DNA of 64,000 nt. Source: Aquirufa ecclesiirivi (GTDB lineage: Bacteria; Bacteroidota; Bacteroidia; Cytophagales; Spirosomataceae). The notes under the pieces are model-generated. The model was not told where the DNA came from and made no database searches. It saw only the letters and a list, made by a program, of their open reading frames with translations. The position numbers and the translations under genes are program-made. Positions 37,158-45,636 of the stretch are shown one piece after another. Where the stretch lies: positions 1 to 64,000 of the forward strand of contig NZ_JAANOP010000010.1 in assembly GCF_011250515.1 (NCBI RefSeq), given 5' to 3'. Positions within the stretch are counted from its first letter, which is position 1; every line of letters begins with the position of its first letter.

Positions 37158-37159
37158 AT

Positions 37160-37792
37160 TTAAGGCGCAATTCGATACCTCTCCCAATTTCCATGGACCA
37201 ATTCATACACCACGCGGTCGTGAAGTCTAGATGGCCTTCCCTGCCAAAATTCGATATAATCAGGAATTAATTCATATCCACCCCAATGTGCTGGCTTAGG
37301 AATTTCTTGTCCTTCGTATTGTTTCTCCAATGCATTGAATCGCTCTTCTAAAAATTCACGATGAGGAATTTTAGCACTTTGTTCAGAAACCCAAGCCCCA
37401 ATTTGGGATGCTCTAGGACGAGATTGAAAATACTCCGTTGATAATTTCTCATCTACTTTCTCCACATGCCCTTCAATACGGACTTGTCGCTCTAATTCCC
37501 CCCAAAAAAAAGTAATAGATGCTTTGTCGTGATGCTCGATATCATGCCCCTTTCTTGAAAAATAATTGGTAAAAAAAGAAAATCCACGATCCACATATTT
37601 CAACAAAACAATTCGACCTGAAGGACGCATATCTTTCCCCAAAGTACTTAAAAACATGGCATTAGGCTCCGGCAATTCCGCATTTTGTGCTTCTTTAAAC
37701 CAAATTTTAAATTGTTCCAATGGATCAGGATGTACCTTATTTTCCAATAATTCACCTTTCTGATAATTTTCTCTTAGGGCCGCTAAATTCAT
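37160..37792 (-). CDS. pdxH: Pyridoxamine 5'-phosphate oxidase
   Basis: PdxH oxidises pyridoxamine or pyridoxine phosphate to PLP using FMN. The 210-residue protein shows FMN-site motifs PSGRIVLLKYVDRGFSFFTNY (about residues 57-77, in two pieces), RKGHDIEHH, FFWGELERQVRIEG, SRPRASQIGAWVS and the C-terminal FWQGRPSRLHDRVVYE. Length is normal. It diverges from polA. Confidence 0.95.
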   Translation of the reverse strand: MNLAALRENYQKGELLENKVHPDPLEQFKIWFKEAQNAELPEPNAMFLSTLGKDMRPSGRIVLLKYVDRGFSFFTNYFSRKGHDIEHHDKASITFFWGELERQVRIEGHVEKVDEKLSTEYFQSRPRASQIGAWVSEQSAKIPHREFLEERFNALEKQYEGQEIPKPAHWGGYELIPDYIEFWQGRPSRLHDRVVYELVHGNWERYRIAP

Positions 37793-37811
37793 AATTCGAG
37801 TATTTATTCCT

Positions 37812-37819
37812 TATCTTTG
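37812..37819 (+). promoter_or_regulatory. Bacteroidota -7 box for polA
   Basis: TATCTTTG, an exact match to TAnnTTTG, lies 37 bp before the polA ATG. No TTG is found at the ideal -33 distance. Confidence 0.45.
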
Positions 37820-37856
37820 TTTAGGCTCCAAAAGCCCGTAAATAAAGATTAAATAT

Positions 37857-40706
37857 ATGAAAAAATTATTCCTTTTTGATGCAATGGCCTTGATTTATCG
37901 TGCCCATTTTGCATTTGCTAAAACACCCAGAATCTCATCAAAAGGAATAAATACCAGTGCCGTCTTTGGTTTTACGAATACCATTTTAGAAGTTATTCAA
38001 AAGGAAAAACCCGACTATTTGGGTGTTGCCTTTGACACCTCGGCTCCTACTTTTCGACACATCGAATACACGCCTTATAAGGCGCAGCGACAAGTCCAGC
38101 CAGAAGACATCACCATCGCCATTCCCTATGTAAAACGTCTAGTGGAAGCCATGGATATTCCCTTACTTATCTTGGATGGATATGAAGCCGATGACATCAT
38201 TGGAACCATTGCCAAAAAAGCCGTAAAAGCCAATCCGGATATCGTGGTTTACATGATGACCCCTGATAAAGATTATGGGCAATTAGTGGAGGAAAGAATT
38301 AAGATGTATAAGCCTGCCTTCATGGGTAAAGGCGTAGAAATATTAGGACCAGAAGAAGTTTGTGCACGCTGGAATATCCAACATGTGGATCAAGTGGTTG
38401 ATATGCTAGGATTAATGGGGGATGCTGTGGACAATATTCCAGGCATACCAGGTGTAGGAGAAAAAACTGCACAGAAACTGATTGAGCAATATGGTTCTTT
38501 AGAAAATCTATTAGAGAATACCGATCAACTCAAAGGAAAACTTCAAGAAAACCTCGTCAATTTTAAAGAACAAGGCATATTATCCAAACATTTGGCTAGA
38601 ATACTTTGTGAAGTTCCCTTAGAATACGAAGAAGAAAGACTGCTTTACACTCCACCTAATAAAGCTTTATTAGAGCCCTTATTAGATGAGTTGGAATTCC
38701 GAACACTACGAAAGAGAATTTTAGGTGAAGATGCCCCAGCCGAAAATGCTGCACCTAAAGCCAAGGCTAGTCCTAAAGTAGCCGCCAATCAAATGGACAT
38801 GTTTGGTAGCCCAGCCCCGGCTGTAGCCATTACCTCTGTTTCTACAGAAGAAAACGCTGAAGAGGAAGATGCATCTACGTATCAATCTTTCAATACGCTA
38901 GAAAATACGCCTCACCAATACCATTTAGTCCAAGGTGAAGGTGCTATTAAAGGATTAATTACCTATTTAGCTCGACAATCCTCTTTTTGCTTTGATACCG
39001 AAACTACGAACATCAATGCCATTGATGCAGAATTAGTGGGAATGTCCTTCGCTTACAGAAATGGGGAAGCTTTTTATATTCCTTTTCCTGAAGATACAGA
39101 AGCATGTCAACAGCAATTAGCATGGTTCAGGGAATTATTTGCGAATGAGCAGATTCAAAAGATTGCTCAAAATATCAAATATGATATGAGTGTATTGGCC
39201 AACTATGGCATTGAAATCAAAGGAGAAACCTACGATACCATGTTAGCCCATTATTTGATCGAGCCAGAAAAGCGACATAATATGGATGCGATGTCCATGA
39301 GCTACCTGCATTATGAACCCATGTCAATCGAAAAATTAATTGGCAAAAAAGGGGCCAAACAAGGCAATATGCGTGATGTAGATTTGGATTTGGTCAAAGA
39401 ATATGCTGCAGAAGATGCCGACATTACCTGGCAAATAAAACCATATTTAGACCAGTTAATGGCTAGCAATGATAAAACGGTTCAACTGTTCAAAGAGGTT
39501 GAAATGCCTTTAGCTAGAGTTTTATCTACCGTAGAAAGAGAGGGTGTTTTATTGGATATTCCTTTCTTAAAAGACATGTCAAATACCCTTGAAAAAGATT
39601 CGATTGAAGTTCAAAAGCAAATATTTGAATTAGCGGGCGAGTCATTCAATATCGCTTCTCCCAAACAATTAGGTGAAGTATTGTTTGAAAAACTACGCTT
39701 AGATCCGAAAGCTAAAAAGACTAAGACCGGTCAATATATGACGGGGGAAGAAATCCTTTCCAAATTAGAAGGGGAACACAAAATCGCCTCCTTGATCCTG
39801 GACTTCAGAGAATTACAAAAATTGAAATCCACTTATGTGGATGCTCTTCCTCAATTGATCTCGCCGAAGACGGGTCGCATTCATACTTCTTTCATGCAAG
39901 CGGTTACGGCTACAGGAAGATTGTCATCTAAAGATCCTAACTTACAAAATATACCTATCCGAACGGTTCGAGGTCGAGAAATCAGAAAAGCCTTTATACC
40001 TAGAAATGAGGAATACCAAATTCTTTCTGCGGATTATTCTCAAATAGAATTGCGAATCATGGCGGCTTTTTCACAAGATGATTCCATGTGTGAAGCCTTT
40101 AACAAAGGATTGGATGTTCACAAAGCCACCGCTGCCAAAGTTTTTCAAGTTCCATTGGAAGAGGTAAGTTCCGATATGAGAAGAAAAGCCAAAACGGTCA
40201 ACTTTGGAATTATTTATGGTGTATCTGCCTTTGGTTTAGCCGCTCAAATTGGAATTTCCAGAACTGAAGCCAAAGAAATCATAGACCAATACTTCCTTGA
40301 ATTCCCCAAGGTGAAATCCTACATGGATCAAAGTATAGCCAAAGCAAGGGATTTTGGCTATGTTGAAACGGTTTTAGGAAGAAGAAGGTATTTGAAAGAC
40401 ATCCTATCTCCTAACATGAATGAAAGGGGTTTTGCGGAACGAAACGCCATCAATGCCCCCATTCAGGGATCAGCTGCCGACATGATTAAAGTGGCCATGA
40501 TTCAGATTCAAGATTTCTTATGGAAAGAAAATTTGAAATCGAAAATGATCCTAACAGTACATGACGAACTTGTATTTGATGCTCATATGGATGAAATTGG
40601 CTACCTTCGTGAAAGGATAAATGAAATCATGTGTTCTGCCCTTGATTTGGGTGTAGTCATTGAAACGGGTATTGGTGTTGGTGCAAATTGGTTGGAGGCC
40701 CATTAA
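37857..40706 (+). CDS. polA: DNA polymerase I
   Basis: This 949-residue repair polymerase has an N-terminal 5'-3' exonuclease (about residues 1-290; LFLFDAMALIYRAHFAF, VDMLGLMGDAVDNIPGIPGV), an Ala/Pro-rich linker (about 295-340), a 3'-5' exonuclease and a polymerase domain (about 570-949; LSADYSQIELRIMAAFSQDD, RRKAKTVNFGIIYGVSAFGL, LTVHDELVFDAH). The proofreading residues look intact: CFDTETT, QNIKYDMSVL and YAAEDADITW match Exo I, II and III. A glycosyltransferase gene follows 10 bp downstream. Confidence 0.97.
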   Translation: MKKLFLFDAMALIYRAHFAFAKTPRISSKGINTSAVFGFTNTILEVIQKEKPDYLGVAFDTSAPTFRHIEYTPYKAQRQVQPEDITIAIPYVKRLVEAMDIPLLILDGYEADDIIGTIAKKAVKANPDIVVYMMTPDKDYGQLVEERIKMYKPAFMGKGVEILGPEEVCARWNIQHVDQVVDMLGLMGDAVDNIPGIPGVGEKTAQKLIEQYGSLENLLENTDQLKGKLQENLVNFKEQGILSKHLARILCEVPLEYEEERLLYTPPNKALLEPLLDELEFRTLRKRILGEDAPAENAAPKAKASPKVAANQMDMFGSPAPAVAITSVSTEENAEEEDASTYQSFNTLENTPHQYHLVQGEGAIKGLITYLARQSSFCFDTETTNINAIDAELVGMSFAYRNGEAFYIPFPEDTEACQQQLAWFRELFANEQIQKIAQNIKYDMSVLANYGIEIKGETYDTMLAHYLIEPEKRHNMDAMSMSYLHYEPMSIEKLIGKKGAKQGNMRDVDLDLVKEYAAEDADITWQIKPYLDQLMASNDKTVQLFKEVEMPLARVLSTVEREGVLLDIPFLKDMSNTLEKDSIEVQKQIFELAGESFNIASPKQLGEVLFEKLRLDPKAKKTKTGQYMTGEEILSKLEGEHKIASLILDFRELQKLKSTYVDALPQLISPKTGRIHTSFMQAVTATGRLSSKDPNLQNIPIRTVRGREIRKAFIPRNEEYQILSADYSQIELRIMAAFSQDDSMCEAFNKGLDVHKATAAKVFQVPLEEVSSDMRRKAKTVNFGIIYGVSAFGLAAQIGISRTEAKEIIDQYFLEFPKVKSYMDQSIAKARDFGYVETVLGRRRYLKDILSPNMNERGFAERNAINAPIQGSAADMIKVAMIQIQDFLWKENLKSKMILTVHDELVFDAHMDEIGYLRERINEIMCSALDLGVVIETGIGVGANWLEAH

Positions 40707-40716
40707 AGATTAAATT

Positions 40717-41709
40717 GTGAATATTTCCATCGCATTATGTACCCGTAACGGGGAAAAATTTTTAAGAACACAACTAAGCAGCTTTGTTGATCAAACCTTG
40801 CAAGCCGATGAAATCATTGTTTGCGATGAAGGATCTACGGATCAAACGTTAGCTATCCTTGAGCAATTTTCCGACAGATTACCCCTTAAAATTTATAAAA
40901 ACCCAGAACGTTTAGGTACCTATCGAAATTTTGAAAAGGCCTTATCGCTTTGCCAGGGTGATATTATTTTCCCAGCAGACCAAGATGATTTTTGGGTTCC
41001 GCAAAAGTTAGAACGCGTTTTCACCTATTTTAATTTACATCCAGAAATTGATGCCATCTTTACAGATGCGCTATTAGTAGATGAATTTGGACAAACTTCA
41101 GGCAAACAACTTTGGCAATCTTTCCGCTTTAGACAAAAACAGCAGCAGGAATGGAAAAATGGTAAATCTTTAGAAATCTTGTTGGATGGAAACCGGGTTA
41201 CAGGTTGTACCATGGGCATTAGAAAATCTTATTTTGAACGTGTCAGTCCCTTTCCAAGTTCACTTCCCTCCTCTTTCTTGCATGATGCGTGGTTAGGCAT
41301 TATGGCAGCTGCTGAAAATAAAATCGACTTTATTCCTGCTACCTATGTACACTACCGTTTGCATTCAGAACAACAAGTGGGTGTGAAAGGAAGTGAAGGA
41401 AAACCACCCACCATGGTAGACCGCATGAGTCGCCCTCATGCAGAAAAAGTAGCACCTTATTTGAAAAACTTATCATTTCTTTGTCAAGTTCGAGAAGCCA
41501 TGTTGGCCAGCAACCCATCTCTCTCCTTGGAAGCTCTTGATACCAAAATTGAGTATTTAGAAAGACGAGCTCATCTTCCTGAAACTCGCTGGAAACGCTT
41601 AAAACCAACTCTTCATAACCTCCTAGGTGGTCATTACCATCGATTCAAAGACATGGATTCCGAAGCCCTAGCGCCCTATTTGATGTTTTTGGGGGATCTT
41701 TTGGAATGA
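40717..41709 (+). CDS. Family 2 glycosyltransferase
   Basis: This 330-residue GT-A enzyme starts with ISIALCTRNGEKFLRTQLSS and has DEIIVCDEGSTDQTLAILEQ (nucleotide-binding) and the metal-binding DxD-type DQDDFW (about residues 89-94). It resembles rhamnosyl- or galactosyl-type transferases used for surface glycans. The likely start is a GTG at 40717, 10 bp after polA. The TGA stop runs straight into GAATGTAGAATGAA repeats. Confidence 0.85.
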   Translation: MNISIALCTRNGEKFLRTQLSSFVDQTLQADEIIVCDEGSTDQTLAILEQFSDRLPLKIYKNPERLGTYRNFEKALSLCQGDIIFPADQDDFWVPQKLERVFTYFNLHPEIDAIFTDALLVDEFGQTSGKQLWQSFRFRQKQQQEWKNGKSLEILLDGNRVTGCTMGIRKSYFERVSPFPSSLPSSFLHDAWLGIMAAAENKIDFIPATYVHYRLHSEQQVGVKGSEGKPPTMVDRMSRPHAEKVAPYLKNLSFLCQVREAMLASNPSLSLEALDTKIEYLERRAHLPETRWKRLKPTLHNLLGGHYHRFKDMDSEALAPYLMFLGDLLE

Positions 41710-42218
41710 AAAATGTAGAATGTAGAATGAAGAATGTAGAATGAAGAATGTAGAATTAATGGTATAAATGACTTGACTTTAATATACTCCCTAAAATTCT
41801 AAGTAGCTCATCTAATTTATTTTATAAATCTTCATTACAATAGATTTTGGACCCTTTTAAAAGCTTAATCCAATATCCTGTTTCTCTTGCCTCTTTATAA
41901 GCAATATGCATTTTCGCATAAAAATCCCTTTTCGAAGACCCTCCAATTGCTTCTTCAACATTAGCTCCAATGGAGGTTCCAGACTTTAAAATTTGTTTAC
42001 TAATCACATATTCATGTTTTTCAACTTGAATGTAATTAACAATTTAAATGATTTCTAATGCAAATTGAAAACTTTTTATTTGAATAATATTGTCAGATTT
42101 CATTTTATTTTTCATCAAATATCTTACAAAAAAAATATTGTAGAATTTAAATAATTGATATTGGATGCCAATTTACTTATAAATTGTAGGTCCATTCTAC
42201 ATTCTACATTCTTCATTA
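41706..42218. repeat. Inverted-repeat element carrying a broken gene
   Basis: GAATGTAGAATGAA words fill 41706-41756 and their complement (CCATTCTACATTCTACATTC, TTCATTAA) fills 42191-42218. The roughly 430 bp between hold a broken four-helix-bundle gene. The right arm supplies the aguB stop codon; the left arm begins within the stop of the glycosyltransferase. This is the gene-free stretch between those two convergent genes. Confidence 0.75.
41756..42103 (-). pseudogene. Four-helix-bundle (S23/IVP-type) protein, two nonsense codons
   Basis: From the ATG at 42103 a frame of about 115 codons runs to a TAA at 41756, interrupted by TAA at 42044-42046 (codon 20) and at 41822-41824. The middle part keeps the family core: SKQILKSGTSIGANVEEAIG, SKRDFYAKMHIAYKEARE, TGYWIKLLKGS. 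After the second stop the frame continues as NKLDELLRILGSILKSS, the usual C-terminal helix. Restoring the two codons gives a normal-length S23 ribosomal/23S intervening-sequence-type protein. Each change can be explained by one base. Confidence 0.82.
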
Positions 42219-43082
42219 ATCCACAAACCGCTTTACCACATTCCCATAAGAATCAATCCTCCTGTCGCGGAAGAAAGGCCAGGTTTTACGGTAGTATTCA
42301 CTCGACTCAACATCAACGGATAAAACGGCTATTTCTTCTTGATCATGAGGGGCTTGGTACATGACACGTCCAAATGCATTGGACACAAAACTTCCACCCC
42401 AAAATTGCTGGCCATTTTCAATACCCACTCGATTGACTGAAACCACAGGAATACCATTCGCTATGGCATGGCTCCGTTGAATCGTTTGCCAAGCTTGATA
42501 TTGCTCCCGATTGATATCTCCATTTTTCTCTTCCAAATCCCAACCTATAGCCGTAGGATACACCAAAACCTCTGCTCCTTTCAAGGCCGTCAGACGTGCT
42601 GCTTCTGGGTACCATTGATCCCAACAAATTAAAACGCCAATTTTGGCAAATTTGGTTTGATATACTTGATAGCCTAAATCTCCTGGGGTGAAATAATACT
42701 TTTCATAATAGCCAGGATCATCTGGAATATGCATTTTACGATATTTTCCGAGGTAAGAACCATCCGCATCAATCACCGCGGTAGTATTATGGTATAATCC
42801 TGCCGCTCTTTTCTCAAACAAAGAAGCAATAATCACTACGTTCAACTCTTTCGCCAATTCTCCCAATTCATCGGTGCTAGGCCCAGGAATTGCCTCAGCC
42901 AATTCAAAAAAACGAGGATTTTCTTCATAGCAGAAATAAATAGACTGGAATAATTCCTGTAGACAGATTACTTGAGCACCCTTAGCAGCTGCATCTCGGA
43001 TGGATTGAATAGTCTTAGTCCAGTTTTCCGTCAGATTTTCTGAAACTGACAATTGAATCAAGGCAAAGGATACGTTTTTCAT
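42216..43082 (-). CDS. aguB: N-carbamoylputrescine amidase
   Basis: AguB hydrolyses N-carbamoylputrescine to putrescine, CO2 and ammonia, completing the pathway begun by aguA. The 288-residue nitrilase-fold protein shows the catalytic Glu in ICLQELFQSIYFCYEE, Lys in GKYRKMHIPDDPGYYEKYYF and Cys in KIGVLICWDQWYPEAAR, plus NRVGIENGQQFWGGSFV. It overlaps the upstream GT9 gene by 4 bp. Its stop codon lies within an inverted-repeat element. Confidence 0.94.
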   Translation of the reverse strand: MKNVSFALIQLSVSENLTENWTKTIQSIRDAAAKGAQVICLQELFQSIYFCYEENPRFFELAEAIPGPSTDELGELAKELNVVIIASLFEKRAAGLYHNTTAVIDADGSYLGKYRKMHIPDDPGYYEKYYFTPGDLGYQVYQTKFAKIGVLICWDQWYPEAARLTALKGAEVLVYPTAIGWDLEEKNGDINREQYQAWQTIQRSHAIANGIPVVSVNRVGIENGQQFWGGSFVSNAFGRVMYQAPHDQEEIAVLSVDVESSEYYRKTWPFFRDRRIDSYGNVVKRFVD

Positions 43083-44044
43083 AATGTTTGAGAGGCGCTA
43101 ATAATGGGATCTAAAGAAACCTTGTTCAAACAATCAAAATGACCTAGAGGACAAAAATTGCCTCCTTGAGTTGAACATGGCCGACAAGTAATTTCTTTAT
43201 TTTCAATGGAAGTATACTCAGTTTGATATGGATAGAAGCCAAAATCGGAATGCGTAGCACCCCATAAGACAAATAATTTCTTTTTTAAAGCAGCAGCAAT
43301 ATGCATCATACTGGAATCATGTGCAATGACAAACTCGGCTTGCTGTATCAAAGATGCCGATGCCGCTACAGAAGTACGGTTGCATAAATTGATGACCTTT
43401 TCTGGAAATAAGGTCTGTAAACGATAGCCATAATGTTCATCCCAATTATCTCCGATCAGTACCAATTGTCCATTAATTCGCTCACACAATTCAATCATTT
43501 TAGGGTAAGAAAGCACCTTGGTGATGTATTGAGCTCCAATCGCATAAACGATGTACTTTCCTTGAATTCCAACATCTTTTGGATTTATGGCCTGACCAGA
43601 GGCTATGAAATAATCCAATCCTTTTCCATCCGAATGAATATCCAATTTTTGTAAGGAATCAAAATATCGATCCACCAAATGTTTTTTAGGCAATAAGTTA
43701 ATTTTCTCTTTTACCAATAGATTGCGTTCCTTAGTGAACTTATCAATCTGGTAAGGAATTTTACCGAGTAATAAACATAATAAATGCGAACGCACATTTT
43801 TGTGTAAGTCGACCACCGCATCAAAACCCTCCTTTCTAAGCTCTGAGGCTAGATTCCAAAGGCTTCCTTGGTAAGCATGTACCTGATGAACATAAGGGTT
43901 TCCTTCCCACAAATTTGCGTATTGTTCCTTGGTGGCAATATGTATTTCAGCCTCAGGATATCGACTTTTCAATGCCCGAATGATGGGAGTTGTCAAGATA
44001 ATATCCCCTAATGAGGAAAAACGAATGCAGAGAATTTTGTTCAT
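43079..44044 (-). CDS. Family 9 glycosyltransferase (heptosyltransferase-like)
   Basis: This 321-residue GT-B protein resembles ADP-heptose:LPS heptosyltransferases. It starts MNKILCIRFSSLGDIILTTP at the ATG at 44044 (a TTG at 44053 would add three residues). Other marks are GFDAVVDLHKNVRS, LVLIGDNWDEHYG, AEFVIAHDSSMMHIAAAL and KLFVLWGATHSDFGFYP. It probably adds a sugar to the lipopolysaccharide core on the cytoplasmic face. It overlaps aguB by 4 bp, an unrelated function, and diverges from glyS. Confidence 0.88.
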   Translation of the reverse strand: MNKILCIRFSSLGDIILTTPIIRALKSRYPEAEIHIATKEQYANLWEGNPYVHQVHAYQGSLWNLASELRKEGFDAVVDLHKNVRSHLLCLLLGKIPYQIDKFTKERNLLVKEKINLLPKKHLVDRYFDSLQKLDIHSDGKGLDYFIASGQAINPKDVGIQGKYIVYAIGAQYITKVLSYPKMIELCERINGQLVLIGDNWDEHYGYRLQTLFPEKVINLCNRTSVAASASLIQQAEFVIAHDSSMMHIAAALKKKLFVLWGATHSDFGFYPYQTEYTSIENKEITCRPCSTQGGNFCPLGHFDCLNKVSLDPIISASQTL

Positions 44045-44140
44045 TGTACGCAAATAGCACCGTAAAATTAAGAAAATTCAATAGCCAAGCCTCATACTTT
44101 CATTCTTTTCGGTAAATTGCGCTCTAATTTGATTGCTTTA

Positions 44141-45622
44141 ATGGAAAATAAAAAACAAGACACCGCCTCAGCTTTAAAAGACATTATTTCACATGCTAAA
44201 GAATACGGCTTCGTATTTCCTTCTTCTGAAATTTATGATGGTTTGCAGGCTGTATACGATTACGGCCAAAATGGTGTTGAACTAAAGAATAATTTAAAAA
44301 TGGTATGGTGGAAAGCCATGACCATGTTAAACGATAATGTGGTAGGAATAGATGCTTCTATTTTCATGCATCCCCTCACTTGGAAAGCTTCTGGTCACGT
44401 AGATTCATTCAACGACCCGATGATTGACAATAAAGACTCCAAGAAGCGTTATCGGGCAGATACTTTATTAGAAGACCGTGCTGCTCTATATGAAGCAGAA
44501 GGACAAGCTGAAGTAGGCAAAGCCTTGTTGCAAAAGATGGCCAAGGCCTTGGATGCTGGGGATTTGGAGGCGGTCCGACAAATCATTATTGATGAAAATA
44601 TCACCTGTCCTGTATCTAATACAGCCAATTGGACAGAAGTTCGCCAGTTTAATTTGATGTTTTCAACCCAAGTGGGAGCTGTATCGGAAGATGCCAGCTT
44701 GATATACTTACGACCTGAAACAGCTCAAGGAATCTTTGTTAATTTCTTGAACGTACAAAAAACAGGCCGAATGAAAGTGCCATTTGGTATCGCTCAGATA
44801 GGAAAAGCGTTTCGTAACGAGATTGTAGCTCGAAATTTCATTTTCCGTATGCGTGAATTTGAACAAATGGAAATGCAATTCTTTGTTCGTCCTGGTACTG
44901 AAATGGAATGGTATGCTGCTTGGAAAGAGGTTCGTATGAAATTCCACCAGGCCATTGGTTTGCCTGCTTCTAAGTTGAAATACCACGATCATGAAAAGTT
45001 GGCCCATTATGCCAATGCTGCCGTGGATATTGAATATAAATTCCCTTTTGGATTCAAAGAAATGGAAGGTATTCACTCCAGAACGGATTTTGATCTCAAA
45101 GCGCATCAAGATTTATCCAGGAAAAAACAACAATATTTTGATCCTGAAATCAATGAAAACTACATTCCTTACGTCATTGAAACCTCCGTTGGAGCAGATC
45201 GATTGTTCTTAGCTATCTTATGTAATGCCTATACAGAAGAAATAGTTGGTGAAGGAGACCAACAAAAACAAAGAATTTACCTTAATTTACATCCTGCAAT
45301 AGCCCCCATCAAAGTGGCGGTATTGCCATTAGTGAAAAAAGATGGTCTCGCTGAAAAAGCTCAGGAAATCAACCGTTCACTGAAATTTGCCTTTAATACT
45401 ACCTACGATGAGGGTGGCGCCATTGGAAAGCGTTATACTCGTCAGGATTTAATAGGAACCCCTTATTGTGTGGTGATTGATTATCAAACGATGGAAGACG
45501 ATACGGTAACCGTACGTGATCGTAACACAATGAGTCAGGAGCGCATTTCTATAGCTGACCTAAAAGAAAAATTAGGTTATGCTGTATCGATGGAGCGTAT
45601 TTTTGAAAAATTACTTGTTTAA
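44141..45622 (+). CDS. glyS: Glycyl-tRNA synthetase (single-chain type)
   Basis: This 493-residue class II enzyme is the single-chain, dimeric type rather than the GlyQ/GlyS alpha-beta pair. I start at the ATG at 44141 (MENKKQ); a TTG at 44117 would add eight residues. Seen: FVFPSSEIYDGLQAVYDYG, LRPETAQGIFVNFLNV (motif 1 region), GKAFRNEIVARNFIFRMREF (motif 2), ETSVGADRLFLAILCNAY (motif 3) and an anticodon-binding C-terminus (GAIGKRYTRQDLIGTPYCVV). The DUF349 gene follows 14 bp downstream. Confidence 0.96.
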   Translation: MENKKQDTASALKDIISHAKEYGFVFPSSEIYDGLQAVYDYGQNGVELKNNLKMVWWKAMTMLNDNVVGIDASIFMHPLTWKASGHVDSFNDPMIDNKDSKKRYRADTLLEDRAALYEAEGQAEVGKALLQKMAKALDAGDLEAVRQIIIDENITCPVSNTANWTEVRQFNLMFSTQVGAVSEDASLIYLRPETAQGIFVNFLNVQKTGRMKVPFGIAQIGKAFRNEIVARNFIFRMREFEQMEMQFFVRPGTEMEWYAAWKEVRMKFHQAIGLPASKLKYHDHEKLAHYANAAVDIEYKFPFGFKEMEGIHSRTDFDLKAHQDLSRKKQQYFDPEINENYIPYVIETSVGADRLFLAILCNAYTEEIVGEGDQQKQRIYLNLHPAIAPIKVAVLPLVKKDGLAEKAQEINRSLKFAFNTTYDEGGAIGKRYTRQDLIGTPYCVVIDYQTMEDDTVTVRDRNTMSQERISIADLKEKLGYAVSMERIFEKLLV

Positions 45623-45636
45623 ACACGCAAACAACG

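Noticed and set aside
41822..42007. A 61-residue stand-alone protein
   Set aside because: The helices before and after it continue in the same frame beyond single stop codons, so it is the middle of a broken four-helix-bundle gene.
42044..42046. Recoded TAA within the S23-type gene
   Set aside because: All other genes in the window use TAA as a normal stop, and a second stop follows in the same frame, so decay is simpler.
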